Source: Lachnospiraceae bacterium
GTDB lineage: Bacteria > Bacillota > Clostridia > Lachnospirales > Lachnospiraceae
DNA: 53,440 nucleotides
Reading direction: 5' to 3'
NCBI GenBank assembly: GCA_024403615.1
Contig: JAKSRM010000013.1
Span: 1 to 53,440 of the forward strand
The translations under genes were made by a program, and so were the position numbers. Positions within the stretch are counted from its first letter, which is position 1. Each line of letters begins with the position of its first letter. Below are positions 24,988 through 34,448 of the stretch, one piece after another. Under the pieces are notes generated by a model. The model did no database searches. It was not told the origin of the DNA and worked only from the letters and a program-made list of their open reading frames with translations.

Positions 24988-25016
24988 ATTATGAATTTCT
25001 GTTGTGCAATATGCAA
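24988..25016 (-). promoter_or_regulatory. Promoter of MATE copy 1
   Basis: On the minus strand: TTGCAT (25016-25011), 17 bases, CATAAT (24993-24988). The flanking TATATTTTTTACC and the inner TTGCACAA resemble the promoter of copy 2 (26634-26662), so duplication probably included the regulatory region. Confidence 0.7.
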
Positions 25017-25071
25017 GGTAAAAAATATAATTTTTTGTTGATTTCTTTCAAATAATTGGAAGCAAATGAGT

Positions 25072-25107
25072 TAAAAAAGACCGGATAGAAAAGTTCCTAT
25101 CCGGTCT
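25072..25107 (-). terminator. Intrinsic terminator of MATE copy 2
   Basis: On the minus strand: AGACCGGATAG (25107-25097), loop, CTATCCGGTCT (25089-25079), then TTTTTTAA. It lies 23 bases after the stop at 25130. Confidence 0.9.
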
Positions 25108-25129
25108 ATGAATTATGTTAGATGAAAGA

Positions 25130-26593
25130 TTAATTTTCTTCGTTTGTAATAGAATCAACAGTTTCTTCTACGTCAGCTTCTGCAGCGTCAATTACCGCTC
25201 CTTCTGGAGTAGCAAGTTCGCCTTGTGGATGTTTAACAATCGCTTTGGTTTTCCACTTTCCACCATAGAAACGAATTGCAGAAACAATGGTTGAGTAAAT
25301 CCATCCCATAGGAAGATTGAGCCAGATCATACGGTATCCGATTGGAGTGAAGAGACCTAAGATGTAAGCAAGACCAACTCTTAAAATGAATCCGCTGATG
25401 GAAACGAAGGAGGTAAAGACAACATCGCCGGCACCTTGCAAGGATCCAAGGGTGGACATGTTCAAAGCAAAGATGATTACGCAAGGAATCATGGTTACTA
25501 AATATTCCAGACCGTAAGCTTCGGATTGTCCGCTAACACCGAATAACTGAATCAGAGGATATCTTAAGAAGAAGGCAATCAGACCAACGCCAACCTGAAC
25601 GGCAATGGTGATGATTCTGGCTGCGGTTCTACCAGATTTAATACGATCAAATTTACCTGCGCCAACGTTCTGACCAGTGTAAGTAGCCATAGTAGAGTTA
25701 ATGCACATAGCAGGAATCATAAGGAAAGTTTCCAGTCTCTGGCCTGCGGTGTAACCAGGAAGAAGTCCAGGAGTAGCTGCATCGAAGGTATTTACCAATC
25801 TCTGAAGAGCTAAGGAACCGAAGGACATAATGCACTGCTGAAGAGTTGTAGGAATGGAAATCTTTAAAGCAACTTTTGCAGATTCTTTATGGAACTTAAA
25901 TTCACCTTTCTGGAATCTTAATACTTCGTATTTTTTGAACATATAGATAACAGCTACGATCGCTGAAATAATATGGGCAATAACGGTCGCAATTGCAACA
26001 CCGGCAACATCCCAATGGAATGCACATACGAAAACCAGGTCCAGAATAATGTTAACAACAGATGATACAATCAGGAAATAAAGAGTTGCTTTGGAATCGC
26101 CAAAGGATCTTAAAATAGCAGCACAGATGTTATACAGGAACTGGAAAGCCAGTCCGATAGCAAATATCATGAAATATGTTGTCGCATCCTGCAGATAGAT
26201 ATCCTGAACATTCAGTACATATTTCAGCAAAGGTTTTGCTGTAATTTCTGCAACTACCGTAAGGAAAAGTCCGAGAGCTACCATCATGATCATACATGTG
26301 GATACGGCTTTTCTCATATCTTCCATTTTGTTTGCGCCATACAACTGGGAAATAACTACGGAACTACCGGTAGACATACCCATGGAGAAGCACAGGAAGA
26401 GCATAACCAGAGTTCCACAGGTACCTACCGCACCTAAAGCTTCTGGAGAAACAAAGTTACCTACTACAATACCGTCAACTGTGTTATACAGCTGCTGCAG
26501 TGCATGACCTCCCATTAAAGGCAGGGCAAATAAGAGAATTAATTTCCAAGGAGTTCCCTCGGTCATCTTTTTTGTGTTCGTTTTCGCTTTCAT
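25130..26593 (-). CDS. MATE-family efflux transporter (copy 2)
   Basis: 487 residues, colinear with the 23408 gene from MTEGTPWKLILLFALPLMGG to the end of helix 12, with mostly conservative changes. The same landmarks are present (TVDGIVVGNFVSPEALG, SFGDSKATLYF, INSTMATYTGQNVGAGK). The C-terminal acidic tail is shorter (AEADVEETVDSITNEEN). GAGGTAG lies upstream of the ATG. A tandem duplication with kept function is the simplest reading; differences cluster in loops, helix ends and the tails. Substrate specificity cannot be read from the sequence. Confidence 0.93.
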   Translation of the reverse strand: MKAKTNTKKMTEGTPWKLILLFALPLMGGHALQQLYNTVDGIVVGNFVSPEALGAVGTCGTLVMLFLCFSMGMSTGSSVVISQLYGANKMEDMRKAVSTCMIMMVALGLFLTVVAEITAKPLLKYVLNVQDIYLQDATTYFMIFAIGLAFQFLYNICAAILRSFGDSKATLYFLIVSSVVNIILDLVFVCAFHWDVAGVAIATVIAHIISAIVAVIYMFKKYEVLRFQKGEFKFHKESAKVALKISIPTTLQQCIMSFGSLALQRLVNTFDAATPGLLPGYTAGQRLETFLMIPAMCINSTMATYTGQNVGAGKFDRIKSGRTAARIITIAVQVGVGLIAFFLRYPLIQLFGVSGQSEAYGLEYLVTMIPCVIIFALNMSTLGSLQGAGDVVFTSFVSISGFILRVGLAYILGLFTPIGYRMIWLNLPMGWIYSTIVSAIRFYGGKWKTKAIVKHPQGELATPEGAVIDAAEADVEETVDSITNEEN

Positions 26594-26633
26594 TTTTCTA
26601 CCTCTATATAAAACAATCTTTTCTTATGGTCCT

Positions 26634-26662
26634 ATTATGTATTTTGTTTGTGCACGATTCAA
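26634..26662 (-). promoter_or_regulatory. Promoter of MATE copy 2
   Basis: On the minus strand: TTGAAT (26662-26657), 17 bases, CATAAT (26639-26634). It matches the copy 1 promoter in spacing, -10 box, the TGCACAA inside the spacer, and an AT-rich block upstream of -35. Confidence 0.72.
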
Positions 26663-26794
26663 GGTAAAAAATATATAAATTTTTGGAGTATTTAATAAAA
26701 AAATGGGAAGAAATGTTAGGATAGCCAGTAAAAAGAATAAATGCTATCATATCCGTTAGAAAAAGGACGAAATTTCGAGGAAGAAAAAGGGAAA

Positions 26795-27580
26795 ATGAAT
26801 CTTTGTGACGATGCAAAAAATCTGGAAAATATCAGTTATGCAAAAATCGGAAATGGACCGAAAATTATGGTGATTCTGCCTGGTCTTGCTTTGAAAAGCA
26901 CCATTCGTTCTGCAGAGGCTATCGCAGCAAACTTTTCCGCTTTTGGCGAATATACCATTTACCTGTTCGATGACAGAGACAACCTTCCGAAAGGCTATTC
27001 CCTTTGGAAGAGAGCCGATGATGTTGCAGACTTAATGCAGAGCCTGCAACTAAAAGACGCTTATGTTTATGGAGCATCCATGGGAGGTATGGTAGGCCAG
27101 TCTTTGGCCATAAATCATCCAGAACTGGTGAAAAAATTGTTTTTAGCTTCGACCAGTTTTATGTCCGACAAAGATACGAAAAAAATAATTGGTTCGTGGA
27201 TGGACTTGGCAAGCCAAGAGACCTTAAGTAAACTGATACGGACCATGAATAACGATATATATTCCAAAACGACTCTGGAGAAGTTTGGAGAGATGTTGGA
27301 ACAGAGCATAGGCACTGTGAGCGATGAGGATCTTCAAAAGTTTGTAATTTTGGCTAAGGCGATTATGGCTTTTGACAGTAGCGAAGAATTGGAAAAAATA
27401 AAATGTCCGATTTGCGTCGTAGGCGCGGAAGCAGATAAGGTGTTCAGCATAAAACAGATTCGGAGTCTGGCAGAAAAAACTTCTGCTGAAGCCTTGTTCT
27501 ACGGTCTGGAATATGGCCACGGAGTATATGACGAAGCGGCGGATTTGAGAGAGAACATGCTGGAATTCTTTGAAGAGTAA
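26795..27580 (+). CDS. Alpha/beta-hydrolase
   Basis: The start is set at the ATG at 26795, with GAGGAAG about 11 bases upstream; a frame to 26741 has no ribosome site and overlaps a promoter-like TGCTATCAT. 261 residues. A compact alpha/beta-hydrolase: oxyanion region VILPGLALKS, nucleophile elbow YGASMGGMVGQ with Ser95, acid candidate near CVVGAEADKVF, and His in LEYGHGVYDEA. No signal peptide, so cytoplasmic. Such proteins are esterases, C-C hydrolases or haloperoxidase relatives; the substrate cannot be told. A promoter for the next gene sits over its 3' end, so the two may be only partly co-transcribed. Confidence 0.82.
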   Translation: MNLCDDAKNLENISYAKIGNGPKIMVILPGLALKSTIRSAEAIAANFSAFGEYTIYLFDDRDNLPKGYSLWKRADDVADLMQSLQLKDAYVYGASMGGMVGQSLAINHPELVKKLFLASTSFMSDKDTKKIIGSWMDLASQETLSKLIRTMNNDIYSKTTLEKFGEMLEQSIGTVSDEDLQKFVILAKAIMAFDSSEELEKIKCPICVVGAEADKVFSIKQIRSLAEKTSAEALFYGLEYGHGVYDEAADLRENMLEFFEE

Positions 27581-27597
27581 ACCAGTTATGATATAAT
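27570..27597 (+). promoter_or_regulatory. Promoter of the C69 dipeptidase gene
   Basis: TTGAAG (27570-27575), 16 bases, TATAAT (27592-27597), about 28 bases before the dipeptidase ATG and overlapping the stop of the hydrolase gene. Confidence 0.65.
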
Positions 27598-27625
27598 TTA
27601 TTCATCAATTTTAAGGAGAAAAATT

Positions 27626-29092
27626 ATGCCTTGCACAACTATTTTAGTAGGAAAGAAAGCTTCCTACGACGGTTCCACCATGATGGCCCGCAACGAAGAC
27701 GCTGGAGGAGATAATTTCGCAGCAAAGAAATTCGTTGTGGTTCTGCCGGAGGACCAACCAAAACTTTATCAATCTGTTATTTCAAAAGTTGAAATTCCCC
27801 TTCCGGAAAATCCAATGCGATATACCTCTATGCCAAACGCATTGCCGGAGAAAGGCATCTGGGGCGAGGCTGGGTTCAACGTTGAAAATATTGCGATGAG
27901 CGCTACGGAAACCATTACTTCTAATGGCCGTGTCTTAGGCGCAGACCCGTTAGTAGATGGCGGCATCGGCGAAGAAGATATGGTTACCATCGTGCTTCCA
28001 TATATTCACAGTGCAAAAGAAGGCGTGGAACGATTAGGCTCTATTTTGGAAGAGTACGGAACCTATGAGATGAACGGAATCGCTTTTCAGGATGTAGACG
28101 AAATCTGGTGGCTGGAAACTATTGGCGGTCATCACTGGATTGCAAAACGAGTTCCAGATGAGGCCTATGTCGTAGGACCGAACCAGCAAGGCATCGATTA
28201 TTTTGATTTTTCCGATGCTTTCGGTGCTCAAAAAGAGAATATGTGCTCCAAGGACCTTTTGGATTTCATTAAAGAAAATCATTTAGACCTTAGTTATCAT
28301 GCAGAGCCTTTGGAAGAAGTAAAAGATTTTGATGTTCGTGCGGCTTTTGGCAGTCATGCAGATTCCGACCATGTTTATAACACCCCAAGAGCTTGGTATA
28401 TGGAACGGTACTTCAATCCGAATACTTTTATTTGGGACGGGGAAGACGCAGATTTCAAACCGGAATCCGACGACATTTTCTGGTGCTTAGTACCGGAAAA
28501 GAAAATTACGATAGAAGACATTAAATACGTTCTTTCTTCTTACTACCAGGGAACGGAATACAATCCATACGAGAAGCACAGTGATTCTGCAAAGAGAGGA
28601 AAATATCGTCCAATCGGAATTAACCGAAATAATTTCGTAGCAATCACCCAGTTACGGCCTTACGTTCCGGAAGAAATTATGGCGGTAGAATGGATTGCAG
28701 AAGGATCCAATGCATTCAACGCAGCTTTCCCATTCTATGGAAATGTAAATGATACGCCAGCTTATTTAAGAGACACCACCGGACAAGTAACGACGGAAAG
28801 CTTCTATTGGGCGAATCGAATTATTGCTACGTTATCCGATGCTCATTTCGGAGAGACCGCAATCCATATTGAAAGATACCAGAATACAGCGGAAGCTTCC
28901 GGACATGCGTTCCTGAAAGAATTTGACGCAAAATATTTGGAAACCAAACCGGAAGATGTTCCAGCTTATCTGGAAGAATGTAACCAGAAAATCGCTGATT
29001 TTGCAAAGAAGGAAACCTACGATTTATTAGACCAGGTACTTCTTGCATCCAGCAGAGAAATGAAAAACCGTTTCGCGCGATCTGACGCCTGA
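27626..29092 (+). CDS. Family C69 dipeptidase
   Basis: 488 residues. The N-terminus MPCTTILVGKKASYDGSTMM is diagnostic of Ntn-hydrolase peptidase family C69 (PepD type), in which the Cys exposed after processing is the nucleophile; here it is Cys3. Other family features are MARNEDAG and VVGPNQQGIDYFDF. No secretion signal is seen, so it probably acts inside the cell on dipeptides with broad specificity. AAGGAG lies upstream of the ATG. It may share a transcript with the esterase gene 64 bases downstream. The last codons and the stop sit in an inverted repeat, CGTTTCGC / GCGAAACG. Confidence 0.92.
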   Translation: MPCTTILVGKKASYDGSTMMARNEDAGGDNFAAKKFVVVLPEDQPKLYQSVISKVEIPLPENPMRYTSMPNALPEKGIWGEAGFNVENIAMSATETITSNGRVLGADPLVDGGIGEEDMVTIVLPYIHSAKEGVERLGSILEEYGTYEMNGIAFQDVDEIWWLETIGGHHWIAKRVPDEAYVVGPNQQGIDYFDFSDAFGAQKENMCSKDLLDFIKENHLDLSYHAEPLEEVKDFDVRAAFGSHADSDHVYNTPRAWYMERYFNPNTFIWDGEDADFKPESDDIFWCLVPEKKITIEDIKYVLSSYYQGTEYNPYEKHSDSAKRGKYRPIGINRNNFVAITQLRPYVPEEIMAVEWIAEGSNAFNAAFPFYGNVNDTPAYLRDTTGQVTTESFYWANRIIATLSDAHFGETAIHIERYQNTAEASGHAFLKEFDAKYLETKPEDVPAYLEECNQKIADFAKKETYDLLDQVLLASSREMKNRFARSDA

Positions 29093-29156
29093 CCCGAAAA
29101 GCGAAACGACACCTATTGGACGTAGAACTTATATTCAACATTAGAGGAGGTAATTT

Positions 29157-30257
29157 ATGGCATACGAAGCACAAGCATTTTTAGGACTGACAGGACAGGA
29201 AATTTCTGAATTTATTATTGATTGGGAAGGCGATGCTCCTGCAAAGGAATCCATTCATCTGGAAGGACCTGCAGTAGAGACCGACCACATTGCATTCTTA
29301 AAAGAATCCAGAGGTCATGCTCCTGGAGACGTAACCGAAGTGAAATTAGAAGATGGCAAATTAACAATTTCTGTGGAACCATCTACAAATAAAGTACCTT
29401 GGACTTTAGTCATTGGCGATAAGAAAATTGAGCAGAAAGAATTTATCGTTCATACAAGAACTGCAGATGAAAAATTTGAAAGATTGGAAGAAGGACGCGT
29501 AATGTACCGTCTGTATAGTCCGGAAAACGCAACCACCCCTCGTCCAATGATTTTATTCCTCCACGGTGGCGGAAATGGCGGCCATGAAGGCGAACGAGAC
29601 AATGAAAAACAGCTGATGGCAGATTATGGCCCAGTTAACTTTGCAGAAGATTATCCAGACATTTATGTTATGGCTCCAATGTGCGTAGAGCAGAAAATGG
29701 ATATGAGCAAAGTAAACATGAATGCAGGATTTAATAATTCCGGTTTAGGAAACGATCCACGCTATGGTTGGTCCAGATATTATTTAGGTTTAGTTTGCGA
29801 TATCATCCGCAGAATGATTAAAGAAGGCAAAGTAGATCCGAAGAGAATCTATGTAACCGGTATGTCCATGGGCGGTGGCGGAACCATCCGTGCCATGTCC
29901 GTAGGCTCTGACCTTTTTGCAGCAGCAATTCCTGTTTGCCCAACCATGACTCCGGAAACCTTCAATATTTTGAAATCTATCAAGAGACCGGTTTGGGTAA
30001 CCAGCGCTTACATTGACCATACCTTATATCGTCATAAATATTTGGTAGATGCAGTTATGGCATTAAAAGATGACGGCAACAAGAATGCTCATCTGACCCT
30101 GTTCTCACCAGAAGATTTGGAGAAATATGACATTTCCATTACTCCAAATATGGAGTATAAGACCTTATTCCGTCAGAATCATTGGAGCTGGGTTCCTACC
30201 TACAAAAATGAGTATGGAATTATGTCCTGGCTGTTGAATCAGACCAAAGAAGACTAA
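29157..30257 (+). CDS. Esterase / depolymerase-like alpha/beta-hydrolase
   Basis: 366 residues with AGAGGAGG upstream of the ATG. An N-terminal domain of about 110 residues is beta-rich. The catalytic domain has PMILFLHGGGNGGHEGE (oxyanion side), YVTGMSMGGGGTIRAMS (nucleophile Ser), and a His near QNHWSWVPTY. It resembles PHB-depolymerase or feruloyl-esterase-like and dienelactone-hydrolase-like proteins that cut acyl groups from plant polysaccharides or peptides. No clear signal peptide is seen, which favours an intracellular substrate taken up by a transporter such as the MFS gene downstream. Substrate unknown. Confidence 0.8.
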   Translation: MAYEAQAFLGLTGQEISEFIIDWEGDAPAKESIHLEGPAVETDHIAFLKESRGHAPGDVTEVKLEDGKLTISVEPSTNKVPWTLVIGDKKIEQKEFIVHTRTADEKFERLEEGRVMYRLYSPENATTPRPMILFLHGGGNGGHEGERDNEKQLMADYGPVNFAEDYPDIYVMAPMCVEQKMDMSKVNMNAGFNNSGLGNDPRYGWSRYYLGLVCDIIRRMIKEGKVDPKRIYVTGMSMGGGGTIRAMSVGSDLFAAAIPVCPTMTPETFNILKSIKRPVWVTSAYIDHTLYRHKYLVDAVMALKDDGNKNAHLTLFSPEDLEKYDISITPNMEYKTLFRQNHWSWVPTYKNEYGIMSWLLNQTKED

Positions 30258-30379
30258 TTAAAAATATGCATGAGCTCATTCGTTTTATGAATTTAGCCGT
30301 ATATAAGATAATAAAGTATCCTATTTAGGATGCGTTTAGGGGAGTAAATACGATTTAAGAAGATTGGAGAAAATTAGTT

Positions 30380-31597
30380 ATGAGTGATGAAGCTATTATG
30401 CAACAGCCTCAGGAGCCTGAGTACAGCAAAAAGCGTGTTGCAGCAATGATTATTGCTATTTTCACATGTATGATTCTGACAGGACTTAGCTCTTACAAGC
30501 TGCTTCCTATGCAGAGCGCAATTATGGATTTCTTCCAGATTGGTGAGAGCCAGTACGGCGTTTTAAATACTGCTGCTAGCTGGGTATCTGTTGTATGTGC
30601 AATCCCTATGGGATTTCTGGTAAGAAAATTACGTTGTAACTTTAGTGTTATTATCGGTTACTTAGTAGCCATTGCTGGTATTTTTGTACAGGCAATGTCC
30701 ACTAGTTTTACCGTTTTCGTTTTAGGAAGAATGTTAGAAGGTGCAGGCGCTGGTTTTGCAGGTCTGGTAACTGGTGCATTAATCCTGAACCTAGTAGACA
30801 GAAAGCACATGAGTTTCTGGAGCTGCCTGATGGTTATGGCAACTGTAGTTCCACAGGTTATTATGACAAAGGGTGGTACTACTTTAATGGTTAATTCTGG
30901 TATTTCTTTCCAGAATTTATTCCTTATCGTTTGCGGTATCTACGGTGTAGCAATCCTTATCTGGATCGCATTAGTTCCATTTAGCGTAAGAATCCACGGC
31001 GTTGCTAGTGCTAAGAAAGCTACCAAAGAGCAGACCAGAAAAGTATACAAGAACAAAGACGCTTGGTTCGTTGCCATCGCTCTTATTTTCTACAACGCTG
31101 GTTCTATGACATTCACGGCTTACATCATCAAGTTCTTAACAACGAAGGGCTTAACACAGATGCAGGCAGCTGACTACTACAGCTTAACAACGATTATCGG
31201 TCTTGTTTCCATGATCATCTTCGGTATTCTTTCTGATAAATTCAAAACAAGAAGAAAAATTGCGATTGTTTCCTTCATCGCAGCAGCAGTTGCTTTCGTT
31301 GCATTAGGCCTTGTTCCTGGAAACATGATTTGGATTTACGTTTGCTTATGGGGAACTCTTCCTCGTTCCATCGCTGGATTTACAAACGCTACTTCCGCAG
31401 AACTGGCAGAGGTTCCATCCGATATTCCTATCGTAAACTCTGTACGTAATACCATTACCCAGATTGGTTCCATTATTATGGGCCTTCTCATGGGTGTTTT
31501 AATTCAGTATGCTGGATATATGGTAACAACTTTCATCATCGCTGGCGGTATGTTAGTTGGTGCAGTTATGTGGTTCCTGGCTAAAAAGATTATCTAA
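30380..31597 (+). CDS. MFS transporter
   Basis: 405 residues with twelve predicted helices and a basic loop in the middle (SAKKATKEQTRKVYKNKD). Features of the major facilitator superfamily: GFLVRKLRCNF in the helix 2-3 loop, LGRMLEGAGAGF in helix 4, and GILSDKFKTRRK in the helix 8-9 loop. It most resembles small-anion or metabolite carriers of the CynX/NarK-like kind; the substrate is unknown. GGAGAAAA precedes the ATG. It sits between the esterase and a PLP enzyme gene and is ended by a strong terminator. Confidence 0.88.
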   Translation: MSDEAIMQQPQEPEYSKKRVAAMIIAIFTCMILTGLSSYKLLPMQSAIMDFFQIGESQYGVLNTAASWVSVVCAIPMGFLVRKLRCNFSVIIGYLVAIAGIFVQAMSTSFTVFVLGRMLEGAGAGFAGLVTGALILNLVDRKHMSFWSCLMVMATVVPQVIMTKGGTTLMVNSGISFQNLFLIVCGIYGVAILIWIALVPFSVRIHGVASAKKATKEQTRKVYKNKDAWFVAIALIFYNAGSMTFTAYIIKFLTTKGLTQMQAADYYSLTTIIGLVSMIIFGILSDKFKTRRKIAIVSFIAAAVAFVALGLVPGNMIWIYVCLWGTLPRSIAGFTNATSAELAEVPSDIPIVNSVRNTITQIGSIIMGLLMGVLIQYAGYMVTTFIIAGGMLVGAVMWFLAKKII

Positions 31598-31620
31598 TTT
31601 TCACTCGACGAAATATTATA

Positions 31621-31651
31621 AAGATGCGTCCTATGGGCGCATCTTTTTTTG
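31621..31651 (+). terminator. Intrinsic terminator after the MFS gene
   Basis: Stem AAGATGCG (31621-31628), loop TCCTATGGG, stem CGCATCTT (31638-31645), then TTTTTT. It separates the MFS gene from the malY-like/ara unit. Confidence 0.9.
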
Positions 31652-31728
31652 TTGCCCTTGTAAGGCAAATTTAGTAAAATACAACATGAAATATTATGTA
31701 AAAATAAAAGCAGCAAAGGAGAGACAAA

Positions 31729-32934
31729 ATGGGAAAATATGATTTTGAAACCGTATTGGATAGATTAGGACATGATGCAGTGGCTTTGGATTATCCATGC
31801 TGCGAAAGAGGTTTCTTCCCAGAAGGACCTAAGAATGGATATTCTCTGATTCCTATGTGGGTTGCTGACATGAACTTTATTGCAGCACCTTCTGTAGTTG
31901 AGTCCATTCAGGGAAGATTAGATCATCATTCTTTCGGCTATTTTTCACCTCGAAAAGAATACTATGATGCCATTATTAACTGGCAGAAAGTAAGATACGG
32001 TGTAGATGTTACCAAAGAAGCGATTGGCTATGAAAACGGCGTTATGGGCGCTCTTGCAACCTTCCTGAATTCTTTTATGGAAGAGGGCGAGCCTCTGTTA
32101 ATTCATGGACCAACATACATTGGCTTCCAGGATGTAATTAAAACTTGTGGACATCCAATGTCTATTTCTCCTCTGGTAGAAGATGAAAACGGAATCTTAC
32201 GCATGGATTTCGAAGACATGGAAAAACGTATTGTAGATGAAAATCTGAAAATCGCCGTATTCTGTTCTCCTCATAACCCAGCAGGTAGAGTATGGGAAAA
32301 ATGGGAAGTAGAAAAATTCATGGAACTGATGAAAAAATACGACATGAAAGTTTTCTCCGATGAAATCTGGTGTGACTTGATTTTAAACGGTGCACAGCAT
32401 ATTCCTACCAACTCTGTAAGCGAAGACGCTAAGATGAGAACGGTTGCAGCTTATGCTCCAAGCAAGACCTTCAGCCTTTCCGGAATGGTTGCTTCTTATC
32501 ATGTAATCTATAACGAAGACCTGAAGAAGAAAATGGCAGAGACCGCTTCGAAGTCCCATTACAACAGCATGAACATCTTCAGCCAGTATGCTCTGATCGG
32601 TGCTTACAACGAAGAAGGACAGCAGTGGGTAGATGAACTTCTTCCAGTTCTTGCTCACAATATGGAATTTGTATGTGATTATATTCGCACAAATTATCCA
32701 AGCATTAAATTCCATCAGTCCCAGGGAACTTACATGCTGTATCTGGACCTTGGCGATTTCGTTGCAGAAAAAGGAATCACTATTAAAGATGCTTTAAGAT
32801 ATGGTTGGGAACGTGGCGTAATGTGGCAGAACGGCGAGCCTTTTGGAACTCCAAACTCCATCCGTTTGAACCTTGCATTACCTACATGGCAGATTGAAGA
32901 AGCAATCAAACGACTGAACACAAAATTAGATTAA
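31729..32934 (+). CDS. MalY/PatB-type PLP enzyme (aminotransferase / C-S beta-lyase)
   Basis: 401 residues, fold-type I PLP enzyme. Key spots: PMWVADMNF, typical of MalY/PatB proteins; CSPHNPAGRVW; SDEIWCDLI with the PLP-binding Asp; and the Schiff-base Lys in APSKTFSLSGM. The PatB/MalY family mostly has cystathionine beta-lyase activity and sometimes moonlights as a regulator (E. coli MalY binds MalT). AAAGGAG lies upstream of the ATG. Only 26 bases separate it from araA, so it is probably the first gene of the ara transcript, an unusual partner for arabinose catabolism. Confidence 0.88.
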   Translation: MGKYDFETVLDRLGHDAVALDYPCCERGFFPEGPKNGYSLIPMWVADMNFIAAPSVVESIQGRLDHHSFGYFSPRKEYYDAIINWQKVRYGVDVTKEAIGYENGVMGALATFLNSFMEEGEPLLIHGPTYIGFQDVIKTCGHPMSISPLVEDENGILRMDFEDMEKRIVDENLKIAVFCSPHNPAGRVWEKWEVEKFMELMKKYDMKVFSDEIWCDLILNGAQHIPTNSVSEDAKMRTVAAYAPSKTFSLSGMVASYHVIYNEDLKKKMAETASKSHYNSMNIFSQYALIGAYNEEGQQWVDELLPVLAHNMEFVCDYIRTNYPSIKFHQSQGTYMLYLDLGDFVAEKGITIKDALRYGWERGVMWQNGEPFGTPNSIRLNLALPTWQIEEAIKRLNTKLD

Positions 32935-32960
32935 TATAAATTATTTTTATGGAGGCTGTT

Positions 32961-34427
32961 ATGAAAAATTATGAATTTTGGTTTCTCGTAGGAAGCCAGG
33001 AACTTTACGGTCAGGAAGTACTTGACATTGTTGCAGAAAGATCACAGGAAATGGCAGCAGAACTTTCTAAAAAACTGCCTTATCCTCTGGTATATAAAGA
33101 CACCGTAAAATCCAGCGCACAGGTTGATAAGCTGATTAAAGAAGCAAACTATGATGACAATTGTGCAGGTATCATTACTTGGTGCCATACGTTCTCACCT
33201 AGCAAAATGTGGCTCAACGGTTTTGAACTGCTTCAGAAACCTTACTGCCATGTTGCTACCCAGTATAACGAAGAAATTCCAAACGAAGAAATCGATATGG
33301 ATTTCATGAACCTGAACCAGGCAGCTCACGGCGACAGAGAACATGGTTTTATCGCAGCTCGTCTTCGCATGCCTAGAAAGATTATCGCTGGTTACTGGAA
33401 AGATGAAAAAGTTGCAAAACGTTTAGGCGACTGGATGAAAGTAGCTGTTGGCGCAGATTTCTCAAAACATCTGAACGTTATGAGATTTGGCGATAACATG
33501 AGAGACGTTGCTGTAACCGAAGGCGACAAGATTGAAGCTCAGAGAAAATTCGGCTGGCAGGTAAATACCTGGGCAGTTGGTGATCTTGTAAAAGAGATGA
33601 AGGCTGTAACCGATGAAGAAGTAGAAGCTCTGTTTGAAGAATACAAAGCTGAATATGATATCAACACCGATGACATCGCTGCTATCAAATATCAGGCAAG
33701 AGAAGAAATTGCTATGCAGAAAATGCTGGAAGCGAATGATTGCCATGCGTTCGCAAATACCTTCCAGGACCTTTACGGAATGGAACAGCTTCCAGGACTT
33801 GCTTCTCAGCATCTGATGAGCAAAGGCTATGGATATGGCGGAGAAGGCGACTGGAAAGTTGCTGCTATGACCGCGATTCTGAAAGCTATGGGCGAAGGTG
33901 GAAATGGTGCCAGTGCATTCATGGAAGACTATACCTACAACTTAGTTGATGGAAAAGAATATTCTTTAGGCGCTCATATGTTGGAGGTTTGCCCAAGCCT
34001 TGCAGCTGAAAAACCTAGAATTGAAACTCATTTCTTAGGAATCGGCATGAATGAAAAAGATCCTGCAAGATTGGTATTTGAAGGAAAACCAGGCAAAGCT
34101 GTTGTTTGTACATTAATTGACATGGGCGGAAGATTCCGTTTAGTTTGCCAGGATATCGAAGTAGTGAAACCTATTTACGAAATGCCAAATCTTCCTGTTG
34201 CACGTGTTATGTGGAAAGCTCTTCCAGACCTTACAACCGGTATTGAATGCTGGATTACAGCAGGTGGTGCTCATCACAGCGTATTAAGCTACGATGTAAC
34301 TGCTGAAATGCTTCGTGAGTGGGCAACCATTATGGACGTAGAATTCGTTCATATCGGCGAAGGCTCATGCCCTGCTAAATTAGCAGAAGAATTAATGATT
34401 AAAGACTTAATCTGGAAACTGAAATAA
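32961..34427 (+). CDS. araA: L-arabinose isomerase
   Basis: 488 residues. The ATG at 32961 is taken because GGAGG ends five bases before it; the in-frame ATG at 32949 overlaps that site. Family signatures: FWFLVGSQELYG at the N-terminus, ITWCHTFSPSKMW, YNEEIPNEEIDMDFMNLNQ, and HGDREHGFI. It converts L-arabinose to L-ribulose in the cytoplasm with Mn2+. Next to a ribulokinase and a ribulose-5-phosphate epimerase, it makes a complete arabinose-to-pentose-phosphate route. No arabinose transporter or AraR/AraC regulator is seen next to it. Confidence 0.97.
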   Translation: MKNYEFWFLVGSQELYGQEVLDIVAERSQEMAAELSKKLPYPLVYKDTVKSSAQVDKLIKEANYDDNCAGIITWCHTFSPSKMWLNGFELLQKPYCHVATQYNEEIPNEEIDMDFMNLNQAAHGDREHGFIAARLRMPRKIIAGYWKDEKVAKRLGDWMKVAVGADFSKHLNVMRFGDNMRDVAVTEGDKIEAQRKFGWQVNTWAVGDLVKEMKAVTDEEVEALFEEYKAEYDINTDDIAAIKYQAREEIAMQKMLEANDCHAFANTFQDLYGMEQLPGLASQHLMSKGYGYGGEGDWKVAAMTAILKAMGEGGNGASAFMEDYTYNLVDGKEYSLGAHMLEVCPSLAAEKPRIETHFLGIGMNEKDPARLVFEGKPGKAVVCTLIDMGGRFRLVCQDIEVVKPIYEMPNLPVARVMWKALPDLTTGIECWITAGGAHHSVLSYDVTAEMLREWATIMDVEFVHIGEGSCPAKLAEELMIKDLIWKLK

Positions 34428-34448
34428 TAGATACAGAAGGATAAAAAG

